Notes: generated by a model from the letters alone, not told the origin. A stretch of DNA of 64,000 nt from Pseudomonas sp. NBRC 111124 (GCF_001320245.1 NZ_BCBA01000005.1:62001-126000), one strand, 5' to 3'; counted from the stretch's first letter, positions 25,761 through 34,969 are shown. Translations and numbers: made by a program.

Positions 25761-26725
25761 CAAGCCGCCCCGCGCAGCTGCGCCAAGGCGATACGCACGG
25801 CCTTGCGCACTTCCGGGTCGCTGTCTGCTTCAGCCGCCTGCAATGCCGGCAAGGCACTGGCCTGGCCCAGTTCGCCGAGCGCCAGCGCGGCTTCCTTGCG
25901 CAGGTTGGCGATGCCGTGGCCAAGCAAGTCGGCCAAAGCATCCAGCGCTTCGGCGTGACGCAAACGGCCCAGCGAGCGGGCAGCGCGCAAGCGCACTTGC
26001 CAGAAGCCATCGTCCAACGCCGCTACCAATGCTGGGCCCGCCTGGGCATGGCCCACCTTGCCCAGCGTCGTCGCGGCTTCCTCGCGCACCTGCCAGGCCG
26101 GGTCGCGCAACGCGCTGACCAACGCCGGCAGCACGCCGGAATCACGCGCAAGCCCCAGGGCACCAATTGCAGCACGACGCACCTCGGTGTCGGGCTCGTG
26201 CTCGGCCAGCCTGGCCAGCGCGGGCAACGCCGGCTCATGTTTGAGCCAACCCAGAATACCTACGGCTTCGCGCCGCACTGCCGCGTCGGGGTCCTCCAGC
26301 GCCCGCAGTGCAGGCCCGGCGGCGTCTTCAAGGCGCAGCTCACGCAGGGCACGCAAGGTACTGGCGCGGACGAAAGTATCTGCGTGGATCGTCCAGGGCA
26401 AAATCAGCTGCCCGGTCTCTGGGCTCTTCAATTCGCTGAGGCTCTGTGCTGCGGCCAAGCGTACCGCTTCGGCGCTATCTGCCAGTGCGGCGCACAAGGC
26501 CTGAACCACTTCCGGCTCCTCCCAGGCTTCCAGCAGGCGCGCGGCCTCGGCGCGCACTTCGTCAGCAGCATCGACCAGCAGGGCATCGGTAAGCCACGGC
26601 AAGGCGTCCGGGTCTTCCAGGTCGGCCAGTTCGATCAGGGCAATGTGCCGCACGCCGGCGTCATCGGCTTCGAGGCGTGGCAGCAGTTCAAGAATCTCGG
26701 GGTTGTCGGTGCTTCGCGCAGTCAT
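25760..26725 (-). CDS. HEAT-repeat (PBS lyase-like) protein
   Basis: A 321-residue protein built almost entirely of about nine to ten HEAT repeats of roughly 31 residues, with recurring patterns such as DPDAAVRREAVGILGWL and DPAWQVREEAATTLGKV. There is no signal peptide or membrane helix, so it should be a cytosolic scaffold. HEAT proteins of this kind may help assemble cofactor proteins or bind partners. Its ATG overlaps the end of the ABC ATPase gene and its stop overlaps the DUF971 start, so it belongs to this operon. Function is unknown. Confidence 0.85.
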   Translation of the reverse strand: MTARSTDNPEILELLPRLEADDAGVRHIALIELADLEDPDALPWLTDALLVDAADEVRAEAARLLEAWEEPEVVQALCAALADSAEAVRLAAAQSLSELKSPETGQLILPWTIHADTFVRASTLRALRELRLEDAAGPALRALEDPDAAVRREAVGILGWLKHEPALPALARLAEHEPDTEVRRAAIGALGLARDSGVLPALVSALRDPAWQVREEAATTLGKVGHAQAGPALVAALDDGFWQVRLRAARSLGRLRHAEALDALADLLGHGIANLRKEAALALGELGQASALPALQAAEADSDPEVRKAVRIALAQLRGAA

Positions 26726-27573
26726 AATGCGATCCTTAACGGCAGAGGGTCGACGGCCGGCAGGCCAAGCGGCGTCAGGCGCGGCAATTCACGGCCCTCT
26801 TCATGGCGCAGCAAGGCCAGACAATGGCGTTTGAGGTGGGTGAATTCAGGGCTGGTCAACAGGCTGGCGCGGCGCGGGCGGGCAAAGTCCAGGCGCAGGT
26901 TCTCGATGAAGCGGCCGGGGCGCGGGCTCATCACCAGAATGCGGTCGGCCAGGAACAAGGCTTCGTCGATATCGTGGGTGACGAACACCACGGTGGTACG
27001 GATGCGCGCCCAGATATCCAGCAGTAGTTCCTGCATGCGCGAGCGGGTTTGCGCATCCAGTGCGCCGAACGGCTCGTCCATCAGCAGCAGACGCGGGCGG
27101 TTGATCAGCACCCGGGCAATTTCGGCGCGCTGCTGCATGCCACCCGACAACTGGCTGGGCCAGCGCTCGGCGAAATCGGCCAGGCCCACCAGCTGGAGCA
27201 TTTCACGCGCCTGCTGGCGGCGTTCGGCCTTGCCCAGGCCTTGCATCTTCAAGCCGAAGGCGACGTTGTCGAGCACGCTGCGCCACGGCAGCAAGGTGTG
27301 GTGCTGAAACACCATGCCGCGCTGAGGCGACGGCCCGGCGATGGCCTGGCCATCCACGCTCAGCACTCCGCTGCTGGGCACCAGGTGCCCGGCCAAGGCG
27401 CCGAGCAGCGTCGACTTGCCACAGCCGGAGGGCCCCAGGATGCAGACAAATTCGCCCGGTTCCACGGCGAAATCCAGGCGCTGCACCGCCTCGAAGGCCT
27501 CTCGGGCCTCACCCAGCCGAATCGACAGCGCATGCCCATCGATTCGCCCGGGCGGCTGTTGATAACTGTTCAT
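26722..27573 (-). CDS. Nitrate/sulfonate/taurine-type ABC ATPase
   Basis: A 283-residue ATPase with Walker A GPSGCGKS, signature LSGGMQQR, Walker B LLLMDEPFGALD and switch VTHDIDEAL. It is closest in pattern to TauB/SsuB/NrtD. The start ATG shares one base with the stop of the permease gene (TGATG), and the stop overlaps the HEAT gene by four bases. It powers the importer encoded by the two preceding genes; the substrate is unknown. Confidence 0.9.
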   Translation of the reverse strand: MNSYQQPPGRIDGHALSIRLGEAREAFEAVQRLDFAVEPGEFVCILGPSGCGKSTLLGALAGHLVPSSGVLSVDGQAIAGPSPQRGMVFQHHTLLPWRSVLDNVAFGLKMQGLGKAERRQQAREMLQLVGLADFAERWPSQLSGGMQQRAEIARVLINRPRLLLMDEPFGALDAQTRSRMQELLLDIWARIRTTVVFVTHDIDEALFLADRILVMSPRPGRFIENLRLDFARPRRASLLTSPEFTHLKRHCLALLRHEEGRELPRLTPLGLPAVDPLPLRIAL

Positions 27574-28355
27574 CAGCCAGCCCTCCGCGTGCGGTACCAG
27601 GGCGTGGCGAATGCGCCGAGGCGCTTGACCAGCGCGCTGCTGCCCATGCCCAGCACGCCGATCAGCAGCATGCCGACGATGATGTCCGGGTAGTTCTGCA
27701 AGGTGTACGACTCCCAGGTGTAGTAACCGATGCCGAACTGCCCGGCGATCATCTCGGCGGTGACCAGGCAGAACCACGAGGTGCCCATGCCGATGGCAAG
27801 GCCGGTGACGATGCTCGGCAGCGCACCAGGCAGCACCACTTCGCGCAGGATCGCCCAGCGCCCGGCACCCAGGCTGCGCGCCGACGCCACCAGACGCGGG
27901 TCGACCGCCTCAGCGCCATGCACGGTGTTGAGCAGGATCGGGAACAGCGCACCGGTGAAGGTGATGAATACCATCGACAGCTCCGAGGAAGGGAACATCA
28001 GGATCGCCAGCGGGATCCACGCCACCGCCGGTATCGGTCGCAACACTTCGAGCGGCGGCAGCAAGGTGTCCTCGGCCCATTTCGAGCGGCCAATCAATAG
28101 CCCCAGGGTCACGCCCAGCAGTGCCGCAGCGGCATACCCGGCAAACACCCGCGACAGGCTGCTGCCCAGGTGCGCCAGCAGGGCGCTGGAGGTCAGCAAC
28201 TGCCAGGCCGCCTCCAGCACCGCCTGCGGTGTGGGGACATAGGTAAAGGTCAGCAGGCCAAGGTCCAGCTTGACGCTGGCCGCCACCTGCCAGAACAACA
28301 GGCAGGCCAGCAGCGAAGCCAGGCGCACGGGCCAGCGTTTGAGGTCGCGGGTCAT
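27573..28355 (-). CDS. Nitrate/sulfonate/taurine-type ABC permease
   Basis: A 260-residue inner-membrane permease with about six helices and an EAA-type loop (ASARSLGAGRWAILREVVLPGALP). It is of the SsuC/TauC/NrtB type. It starts 15 nt after the binding-protein gene and its stop overlaps the ATPase start. It should form a homodimeric channel with the adjacent ATPase. Confidence 0.9.
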   Translation of the reverse strand: MTRDLKRWPVRLASLLACLLFWQVAASVKLDLGLLTFTYVPTPQAVLEAAWQLLTSSALLAHLGSSLSRVFAGYAAAALLGVTLGLLIGRSKWAEDTLLPPLEVLRPIPAVAWIPLAILMFPSSELSMVFITFTGALFPILLNTVHGAEAVDPRLVASARSLGAGRWAILREVVLPGALPSIVTGLAIGMGTSWFCLVTAEMIAGQFGIGYYTWESYTLQNYPDIIVGMLLIGVLGMGSSALVKRLGAFATPWYRTRRAG

Positions 28356-28370
28356 GTCGGTGCCTCCCGG

Positions 28371-29777
28371 TCAGCGCTGGGCGACCAGCTTCTGGTTGGC
28401 ACTGACGAAGTCCAGCGCTTCACCGCCATGGGCCTTGGCGTACTGCTCGGCCTGGTCCTTGAGCAGGAATGCCGACAGCTCGCCCTTGGCGTTGCGCACG
28501 AACCAGGCCTGGTTGGCCAGCAGCTTGATGCCGCTGTCGGCAGCCTGAGCGTAGATCGCGCGGATGTCTTTGCCCTCTTGCTCCAGCTGGGCCAGGGCGC
28601 CGAGGGCCGCTTGCGGCGAAGCGTAATGACGCACCTTGTCTTCACCGCGCACCCAGATCTGCGCCAGGCGGCTGAGGTCGGTGATCGGCTTGCCGGTGAG
28701 CGCATCATTAGCCTTGAGCGGCAGCGGGTCGTAATTCTTCAGCGCCTTGTCGTAGTCGAGGCCAGCCTGCTTGTAGGCGGCACGGATGTACTGGTCGTCG
28801 ATGAACTGGTCGGTATCGAGGCCGCGGTCGGTCTTTTTCAGCAGCTTCAGCGTATCAATGGAGGTGGCCACGGCCTGGCGGTATTCCGGCTTCCAGGTCA
28901 GGTCGCGGGTCTGCAGGCCGAGCGGGCCGTGGAACAGGTAGTTGACCTCGGCTTCGATGCCGGTGACCTTTTCGATCAGCTCGCTGTACTTCTCCGGTTC
29001 GGCTGCAATCAGGCGGTCGGCTTCAAGGCTGGCGCGCAGGTAGGCGGTGACCACTTCCGGGTACTTCTTCGCGTAATCGGCATCCACCAAGGCGCCATGG
29101 AACGTTGGCGCGTTGGCCTGGGCACCGTCGTAGACTTTGCGGGCGAAGCCGCGATTGGGGAACAGTTCGGCGAACGGAACGAAGTCGGCGTGGGCCTCGA
29201 TGCGGTTGCTGCGCAAGGCGGAGCCTGCTATTTCCGGGGCCTGTGCAATGATCCGCACGTCCTTCTGCGGGTCCCAGCCTTGGGCGGCGACGGCGCGCAG
29301 CAGCATGCCGTGGGCGGTGGAGGCGAACGGCACGGAGATGGTCTTGCCCTTGAGCTCAGCCAGCGACTGCACCTTCGACGCTGCCGGCACGACGATGCCG
29401 TTGCCGCTGCCATGCACACTGCCCGACAGCACACTGATGAACAGGCTGCGCTTGCCGGCATCCAGGTGCGCGACACCGTTGAATGAGCCAGGGAAATCAG
29501 CCATGGCGCCGAAGTCGAGCTTGCCCGCGACCATCTCGTTGGTCAGCGGCGCGCCGCTGGTGAAGTTCTTCCACTCGACCTGGTACTGGGCATCCTTGTA
29601 CTTGCCGTCATGCGGCAGGTACTTGTCGAGCAGGCCCAGCTCGCGGATCAGCAGGCCGCCAGTGGCGCAGTTGATCGTGGTGTCCTGGGTACCAATGGCG
29701 ATGCGGATGGTTTCGGCGTTGGCGTTCAGGCCGGTGAGCGCCAGCGCGAGGCCGGCCACGGTTGCTACAAGGCGCAT
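28371..29777 (-). CDS. ABC substrate-binding protein with NosL-like C-terminal domain
   Basis: A 468-residue exported protein. The signal peptide MRLVATVAGLALALTGLNANA is followed by an NMT1/NrtA-like binding domain (about 22-330) with TTINCATGGLLIRELGL and KLDFGAMADFPGSF. It is about 120 residues longer than usual. The C-terminal part (about 385-460) reads HYASPQAALGALAQLE, then LLANQAWFVRNAKGELSAFL and AEQYAKAHGGEAL, which resembles NosL, a copper-binding accessory protein. So a metal- or cofactor-related domain may be fused to the receptor. The ferredoxin gene lies 121 nt upstream. The ATG was chosen because it begins the signal peptide. Confidence 0.82.
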   Translation of the reverse strand: MRLVATVAGLALALTGLNANAETIRIAIGTQDTTINCATGGLLIRELGLLDKYLPHDGKYKDAQYQVEWKNFTSGAPLTNEMVAGKLDFGAMADFPGSFNGVAHLDAGKRSLFISVLSGSVHGSGNGIVVPAASKVQSLAELKGKTISVPFASTAHGMLLRAVAAQGWDPQKDVRIIAQAPEIAGSALRSNRIEAHADFVPFAELFPNRGFARKVYDGAQANAPTFHGALVDADYAKKYPEVVTAYLRASLEADRLIAAEPEKYSELIEKVTGIEAEVNYLFHGPLGLQTRDLTWKPEYRQAVATSIDTLKLLKKTDRGLDTDQFIDDQYIRAAYKQAGLDYDKALKNYDPLPLKANDALTGKPITDLSRLAQIWVRGEDKVRHYASPQAALGALAQLEQEGKDIRAIYAQAADSGIKLLANQAWFVRNAKGELSAFLLKDQAEQYAKAHGGEALDFVSANQKLVAQR

Positions 29778-29898
29778 GGGTGTTTCCCCTCGAATCGTTT
29801 TGAGTTCTGGAATCGTCTCCGCCGCCCGGCTTGGGGGGTGGGAAACGAGGGGCAGTGCAGGAAGGCGCGTCCGGTGGTTCACCGGTAGCGGGGAAGAA

Positions 29899-30144
29899 TC
29901 AGCGCAGCAGGTACGGGATGTCGACCTTGACCGCGCCGGTGGGGCAGTCTTTCTCGCAAGGCATGCAGTACCAGCACTCGTCGAAGGCCATGTAGGCCTT
30001 TTGCGTGGCCGGGTTGATCGCCAGCAGGTCCATGGGGCAGACCTCGACACAGACGGTGCAGCCTTTTTCGGCGATGCACTTGTCTTCGTCGATGGTTACC
30101 GGGGCGCTGCTGCGAAAAAAGATTTCCTGGGGCTGGTAAGCCAT
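29899..30144 (-). CDS. Two-cluster ferredoxin, AprB-like
   Basis: An 81-residue protein with two cysteine motifs: CIAEKGCTVCVEVCP (about 23-37) and CWYCMPCEKDCP (about 57-68). These are enough for two 4Fe-4S clusters. The spacing with the six-residue loop after the first Cys is like the N-terminal part of adenylylsulfate reductase beta subunits. It follows the AprA-like flavoprotein gene by 38 nt and is its likely electron-transfer partner. It lacks the C-terminal tail of true AprB. Confidence 0.87.
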   Translation of the reverse strand: MAYQPQEIFFRSSAPVTIDEDKCIAEKGCTVCVEVCPMDLLAINPATQKAYMAFDECWYCMPCEKDCPTGAVKVDIPYLLR

Positions 30145-30182
30145 TTCACGGGGTCCTTGGGGCCCTCGGCCCGCTGTTTTAT

Positions 30183-31907
30183 TCAGGCGGCGTCGGCTTT
30201 GACCCGCAGCCGGTCATAGGCGGTCTGTTCCTGGGCATCCAGCGCGATCAGGTACGGCTCGACTGCTTTCTTGAAACTGGTCATCTCACCGTTTTCGCCT
30301 TTTTTCAGATGGCAATGGCAGAACCACTCACCATCGTTGCGCTCAGGGAAGTCCACGCGGTGGTGGTACAGGCCCCAGCGGCTCTCTTTGCGGAACAATG
30401 AGGCGCGTGCCGCCATCTCGGCACAGTCGCGGATCACCGACACTTCCATGGCACGCATCAGCTCGTGCGGGTTACTGGCTTTCATCTGGTCGAGATCACG
30501 TTCGATCTCGGCAAAACGTGCCAGACCGATCTCCATCTTCTTGGTGACCTTCGGCGGCTGCAGGTAGTCGTTGACCATGCGCCGCAGCTTGTACTCAACC
30601 TGCGCAGGCGGCAGGCCATGCTCGCGTTGCAGCGGGGCGAACACCCGCGCGCGCTCGCGCTCGACCTGCTCGGCGTCGACCTCGGCCAGGTCCCGCCCGG
30701 CCACGTACTGCGCGGCGTTCACACCGGCAAACCAGCCGTAGGTAAATGCGCCAAGCATGTAGTTGTGCGGCACCGCAGCCATGTCTCCGGCGGCATACAA
30801 GCCCTTCACGCTGGTCTCGGCCTTCTCGTTGACCCACACCCCCGAGGCCGAATGCCCCGAGCAGAAGCCGATCTCGGAGATATGCATCTCGACCATGTGC
30901 TGGCGGTAGTCGGTGCCCCGCCCGGCATGGAACTGGCCGCGGCTGGGGCGCTCGTTGCTGTGCAGGATTTCTTCGATGTTCTGGATGGTTTCCTCGGCCA
31001 GGTGGTCGAGCTTGAGGAACACCGGGCCGTTACCGCCTTCAAGCTCCTGGTGGAACTCCCACATCATCTGCCCGCTCCAGTAGTCGCACTCGATGAAGCG
31101 CTCGCCCTTGCTGTTGGCGGTGTAGCCACCCAGCGGGCCGGTGACGTAGGCGCAGGCCGGGCCGTTGTAGTCCTTGATCAGCGGGTTGATCTGGAAGCAC
31201 TCGAGGTTGGCCAGCTCGGCGCCGGCATGGTAGGCCATGGCATAGCCGTCGCCGGCATTGGTCGGGTTCTCGTAGGTGCCCATCAGGTAACCCGACGATG
31301 GCAGGCCCAGGCGCCCGGCGGCACCGCAGGCGAGGATCACCGCCTTGGCGCGGACCACGCGGAACTCGCCGCTACGGCAGTCGAAGCCAAGCACACCGGC
31401 AGCGGCGCCTTCGGCATCGAGCAACACGCGGGTGCAGACCATGCGGTTGCTGATCTCGACACGGGCACGCTTGAGCTGGCGGTAGAGCACCTTCTTGATG
31501 TCGTGGCCTTCGGGCATGGGCAACACATAGGCGCCCATGTGGTGGACCTTCTTCACCGCGTAGTCGCCGGTCTCGTCCTTCTCGAACTTCACCCCCCAGC
31601 GGTCGAGCTGTTCGATGGTCTCGAAGCTGTGGGTCGCGTAGGCATGCACGGCGGCCTGGTTGACGATACCGTCGTTGGCCACGGTGATTTCCTTGGTGTA
31701 CTGCTCGGGCGTGGCATGGCCGGGGATGATGGCGTTGTTCAGGCCGTCCATGCCCATGCTGATGGCGCCACTGCGCTTGACGTTGGCCTTGTCCAGCAGC
31801 AGCACGCGCAGACTCTTGTCGTGCTCCTTGGCCTTGATCGCGGCCATCGGCCCGGCGGTGCCGCCGCCGATGACGATGATGTCGTAATCCTGGGTCTCGA
31901 TACTCAT
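30183..31907 (-). CDS. AprA/fumarate reductase-like FAD flavoprotein
   Basis: A 574-residue FAD-binding oxidoreductase. The dinucleotide motif IIVIGGGTAGPMAAIKA lies near 10-25, a second FAD contact GLYAAGDMAAVPHNYMLGAF near 375-395, and an AprA-like end with RWGLYHHRVDFPER and a CHCHLKKGE motif. It resembles the alpha subunit of adenylylsulfate reductase more than SdhA/FrdA, but true sulfate reduction is not expected in Pseudomonas. The reaction is unknown; reduction or oxidation of a sulfur compound brought in by the linked ABC system is one possibility. It overlaps the gntR gene as ATGA. Confidence 0.85.
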   Translation of the reverse strand: MSIETQDYDIIVIGGGTAGPMAAIKAKEHDKSLRVLLLDKANVKRSGAISMGMDGLNNAIIPGHATPEQYTKEITVANDGIVNQAAVHAYATHSFETIEQLDRWGVKFEKDETGDYAVKKVHHMGAYVLPMPEGHDIKKVLYRQLKRARVEISNRMVCTRVLLDAEGAAAGVLGFDCRSGEFRVVRAKAVILACGAAGRLGLPSSGYLMGTYENPTNAGDGYAMAYHAGAELANLECFQINPLIKDYNGPACAYVTGPLGGYTANSKGERFIECDYWSGQMMWEFHQELEGGNGPVFLKLDHLAEETIQNIEEILHSNERPSRGQFHAGRGTDYRQHMVEMHISEIGFCSGHSASGVWVNEKAETSVKGLYAAGDMAAVPHNYMLGAFTYGWFAGVNAAQYVAGRDLAEVDAEQVERERARVFAPLQREHGLPPAQVEYKLRRMVNDYLQPPKVTKKMEIGLARFAEIERDLDQMKASNPHELMRAMEVSVIRDCAEMAARASLFRKESRWGLYHHRVDFPERNDGEWFCHCHLKKGENGEMTSFKKAVEPYLIALDAQEQTAYDRLRVKADAA

Positions 31908-32653
31908 GCCTTGCTCCCCTTCTGGCGGTCGATGCGCAGGCGGTACTGGAAGGCATCGCCGCGGTAATACAGGTGTTCGAAGTCCAGTGGCGTGCCGTCG
32001 GCGGCGTGGGTCAGGCGTTCGATGCGCATGATCGGCGCGCCCTCCTCCACCTCCAGCGCCTGGGTCAGGTCGCTGTCGGCCAGCACCGCATCGATGGCCA
32101 GGTCGGCATGACCCAGGGCGATGCCGCAGTCGTTTTCCAGCAGCAGGAAGATGTCGCGGGTGACCAGGTCGGCCTTCTCCAGCCTTTCACCGACGGCCTT
32201 GGGCAGCCAAGTCAGTTCCAGCGACACCGGCTCGCGGTTGATCAGCCGCACCCGGCGGATCTCGGTGACCAGGCTGCCCTCCTCGACCTGCAGCCGCGCG
32301 GCAACAAGTGCGTTGGCCGGCACATGGCGGAAGCTGCGCAAGCGGTTGATCACCTCGTAGCCCATCTGCGTCATCGACTCGCCCAGGCCCTGCAGGGTGC
32401 TGACGTTCTGGAACGCCTTGGGCTTGGCGACGAAAGTGCCTTTGCCATGGATCTTGAAGATCAGCCCTTCTTTCTGCAGATCACCCAGCGCTTGGCGCAC
32501 GGTGATGCGGCTGACGTCGAACGCCTTGCCCAGTTCGCTTTCCGAGGGCATGCGGCTATGCGGTGGATAAGTGCCGTCGAGGATGCGCTCGCGCAGCAAT
32601 TCCTTGAGCTGGGTGTAGAGCGGTACCGGAGAAAGGGGGAGCAGTTCGGCCAT
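31904..32653 (-). CDS. GntR-family regulator with UTRA domain
   Basis: A 249-residue HutC-type regulator. The GntR winged helix is at about 10-75 (LYTQLKELLRERILDGTYPP and MPSESELGKAFDVSRITVRQ), and the UTRA ligand-binding domain at about 95-245. The ATG at 32653 was chosen because an in-frame extension to 32713 runs across the palindromic operator. It is the first gene of an operon continuing through the AprA-like flavoprotein to the DUF971 gene. It probably represses its own operon, via the 16-bp palindrome at 32675-32690, until a pathway ligand binds. Confidence 0.9.
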   Translation of the reverse strand: MAELLPLSPVPLYTQLKELLRERILDGTYPPHSRMPSESELGKAFDVSRITVRQALGDLQKEGLIFKIHGKGTFVAKPKAFQNVSTLQGLGESMTQMGYEVINRLRSFRHVPANALVAARLQVEEGSLVTEIRRVRLINREPVSLELTWLPKAVGERLEKADLVTRDIFLLLENDCGIALGHADLAIDAVLADSDLTQALEVEEGAPIMRIERLTHAADGTPLDFEHLYYRGDAFQYRLRIDRQKGSKA

Positions 32654-32674
32654 GGGTCTCTTCGCTGATCGATG

Positions 32675-32690
32675 ACTTGTTATAACAAGT
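32675..32690 (-). promoter_or_regulatory. Perfect palindromic operator upstream of gntR
   Basis: ACTTGTTATAACAAGT is a perfect 16-bp palindrome, 21 nt before the gntR start. It has the half-site style of GntR/HutC operators, so autoregulation is likely. Confidence 0.7.
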
Positions 32691-32850
32691 TGTGACGAGA
32701 GAATAGAGGGCATAAGAGCCTGTAAGGAAATACTGATATCGCATATGGATAGATGGATTTTCGCTGGCCCGATCCAGTAGCAGTGGAAAAACAGCCTTAG
32801 ATCAAGGCGATGGACGCCGCCGAATCAGATGGGTATCATGCGTGCGCGTT

Positions 32851-32927
32851 GCACTCGTAGCTCAGCTGGATAGAGTACTGCCCTCCGAAGGCAGGGGTCG
32901 TGGGTTCGAATCCCGCCGAGTGCGCCA
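32851..32927 (+). tRNA. tRNA-Arg (anticodon CCG)
   Basis: A full 77-nt cloverleaf. The acceptor stem is GCACTCG/CGAGTGC, the anticodon stem CTGCC/GGCAG with loop CTCCGAA giving anticodon CCG, the T-loop is TTCGAAT and the encoded end is GCCA. It reads CGG codons. A terminator follows after about 43 nt. Confidence 0.97.
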
Positions 32928-32970
32928 TGAATTCAGCACTCCCGGTCGCTTGGCTGATCGAGATGCACGC

Positions 32971-33007
32971 AAAAAGCCCCGCACAGTTCATTCTGGCGGG
33001 GCTTTTT
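32971..33007 (+). terminator. Rho-independent terminator after tRNA-Arg
   Basis: Stem AAAAAGCCCCGC / GCGGGGCTTTTT (12 bp) with a 13-nt loop and T-tract. It also lies just past the 3' end of the convergent DUF3857 gene and may serve both. Confidence 0.92.
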
Positions 33008-33020
33008 GCGTTGAGGGCAG

Positions 33021-34871
33021 TCAGCCTTGCACGATGATCTGCCCTTGTAGGTCCTTGACCATCATTTCGATGGCCGGCTTCATCGCCTGGAACTGCTCGG
33101 GAGTGCACACCGCCTTGTTGTGCTTGAACTGAATGCGCCGTTCGATGACGACCGCATGGCCGTCCTGTGTATAACGAGCGCTGTAGTCGAAACTGTCATC
33201 TTTCACAGTGATGCTTTCGGGGATTGCCTGAATGGCGATTTCAGCCGGGAATTCAAAACGCGCCTTTTCCAGCATTTCATCGCCAAAGCAGGCGAAGGGT
33301 TGGGTTCGGTTACTTTCCCCGGCGTAGTCGCTGACAAGCCCCGCAATGCCACCAAACAGACTGCTGATTGCCGCCACCCCGACCGGACCAGGCAAATTGA
33401 CCAAATTCGCGGTATGCCCTTCGGCCACACTGGTGAAATGCTCAGGCCCCTGGGAAGGCAAAATGACAATCTTGCCACTACCTCGCTGCCCATAGTGGTT
33501 GAGCACTTGTTCGACGTAGCGATCCAGGTCAGCCGGATCCATGCTTTTGACGCCGAATCGGTGGTACTCACTGGCCCAGCCCTCGATCGCCGCAGTGCTG
33601 GTGAAGTCAGCAGCACCCTTGCTGTCTATTTTGAACAGCAAATCACTTGCCACCCTGCCAAATTGAGTAGGTGGCGTGCTCCCGAACTTACCCGACACGG
33701 TCAGTATTGTTGGCTTGTTTAGTACCAGTTGCGGAAGAAAGCCGGCAGCGACCGATGGATCGGTAGAATCCAGATACAGGTCCAGGCTCGGGATGTAAGT
33801 CACCGCGTGGTTGAGCACGCCGAGCGTTGCCACCTTCGGCAAGGAGTAGGCGTTACCCTGATTGATCAGCGCTGGCGAACTTTCGATGCCTGCTGCGTTC
33901 AGCAGCGCATTGAGCAATGCCACATGGTCCTTGCAGTCACCATAGCGGTTGTTCAGAACGGTCTGCGCCGTGTGCGGAACCACGCCGCCAGCACCGACGT
34001 AAACAGCCACATAGCGAATGTTCTTTCGCACCCAGTCACTGAGCTTGAGTGCCTTGGCACGGTCATCGTCTGTATCCGCCGTCAACTGTTCGGCCAGTGT
34101 CGCTATCGCTGGCGTCACCTCAACGGTGGCACGGGCCTGGTAGCTGGATGCCAGTGCGGCATAATCCTTGAACGTCGAAACCGCGAGGTAGCTGCCGTAG
34201 TCCAGATAGGACACCGCGCCTTCTTCGATCCGTGCCTGGTTGGCTGGCACGAAGTCCCAGCGATGGACCTTACGCCCATTGCCACTTTCCGGGGCCGATG
34301 CCTTGAAGCCGCGGGCATCGGCGTATAACGGCATGCCTGCTGGCAGGTCATAAATAATGGTGAACTGCTCCACAGGATGGAACCCTGGTGTGATCAGCTC
34401 TTCGAAGTGGCCTGGGAACAGCGCAGTAGCGCGATCAAGCTTGTAGCGCAGCACCAGGCGATCACCTACGGCAACCTGTGGATAGATCACCACCTTGACG
34501 CGCGAATCCTGGAACATCGGCGCAAAGGAAGATATCTGCTCTTGCTGCTCCTTGATCTGTGATGCATCCACCACCACCTTTCGCCCATCAGGCTTCTGGG
34601 TGTATGCGTCAATGATCGTCAAGGTTTCTAGCGAATGGTTGAAGCTAAGCGCACGCTGAGCCGCTTGCCGAATGGCCCGTTCCTCATTGATGCGGAAAGT
34701 CGACTCGGCTTCCAGCTGGAAACTGCCGTCAGGCTGAACGGTGAAGGAATGCACGAACTTTTCGACAGTGATCGAGTGATCAGTACCATCGTCCAGAGCA
34801 TTGGCAAAACAAGCACCGGCCAATGTAAAGGCCAGTGCGCCCGTGAGGGATAAGAATTTCAGCATTCGCAT
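33021..34871 (-). CDS. Exported DUF3857/transglutaminase-domain protein
   Basis: A 616-residue protein. The N-terminal signal peptide ([20 protein letters not shown]) is followed by a DUF3857 beta domain (about 45-230) and a transglutaminase-like fold (about 260-400). The catalytic Cys motif is [14 protein letters not shown], the His LNHAVTYI and the Asp YLDSTD. It is likely periplasmic. A protease, peptidase or transamidase role is possible but unknown. The ATG at 34871 has an AAGGAG ribosome site. It stands alone, divergent from the M20 dipeptidase gene. Confidence 0.85.
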   Translation of the reverse strand: MRMLKFLSLTGALAFTLAGACFANALDDGTDHSITVEKFVHSFTVQPDGSFQLEAESTFRINEERAIRQAAQRALSFNHSLETLTIIDAYTQKPDGRKVVVDASQIKEQQEQISSFAPMFQDSRVKVVIYPQVAVGDRLVLRYKLDRATALFPGHFEELITPGFHPVEQFTIIYDLPAGMPLYADARGFKASAPESGNGRKVHRWDFVPANQARIEEGAVSYLDYGSYLAVSTFKDYAALASSYQARATVEVTPAIATLAEQLTADTDDDRAKALKLSDWVRKNIRYVAVYVGAGGVVPHTAQTVLNNRYGDCKDHVALLNALLNAAGIESSPALINQGNAYSLPKVATLGVLNHAVTYIPSLDLYLDSTDPSVAAGFLPQLVLNKPTILTVSGKFGSTPPTQFGRVASDLLFKIDSKGAADFTSTAAIEGWASEYHRFGVKSMDPADLDRYVEQVLNHYGQRGSGKIVILPSQGPEHFTSVAEGHTANLVNLPGPVGVAAISSLFGGIAGLVSDYAGESNRTQPFACFGDEMLEKARFEFPAEIAIQAIPESITVKDDSFDYSARYTQDGHAVVIERRIQFKHNKAVCTPEQFQAMKPAIEMMVKDLQGQIIVQG

Positions 34872-34969
34872 GGAAGCGCTCCTTGTCGCTGTCGTGAGAC
34901 TCACTGCATGGGAACATTAGTGATCACCGGCTAGCTATGAGACCGGGATGCCTCGTCGCGAGTGACAGC

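Noticed and set aside
30183-31907. True dissimilatory adenylylsulfate reductase
   Set aside because: No sat, dsr or qmo genes are near, the beta subunit is short, and Pseudomonas does not respire sulfate; only the fold resemblance is claimed.
32851-32927. Possible integration site (attB) at tRNA-Arg
   Set aside because: No integrase, direct repeat of the tRNA 3' end, or phage gene lies nearby.
32836-33108. 90-residue minus-strand ORF over the tRNA
   Set aside because: It is antisense to tRNA-Arg and its terminator.
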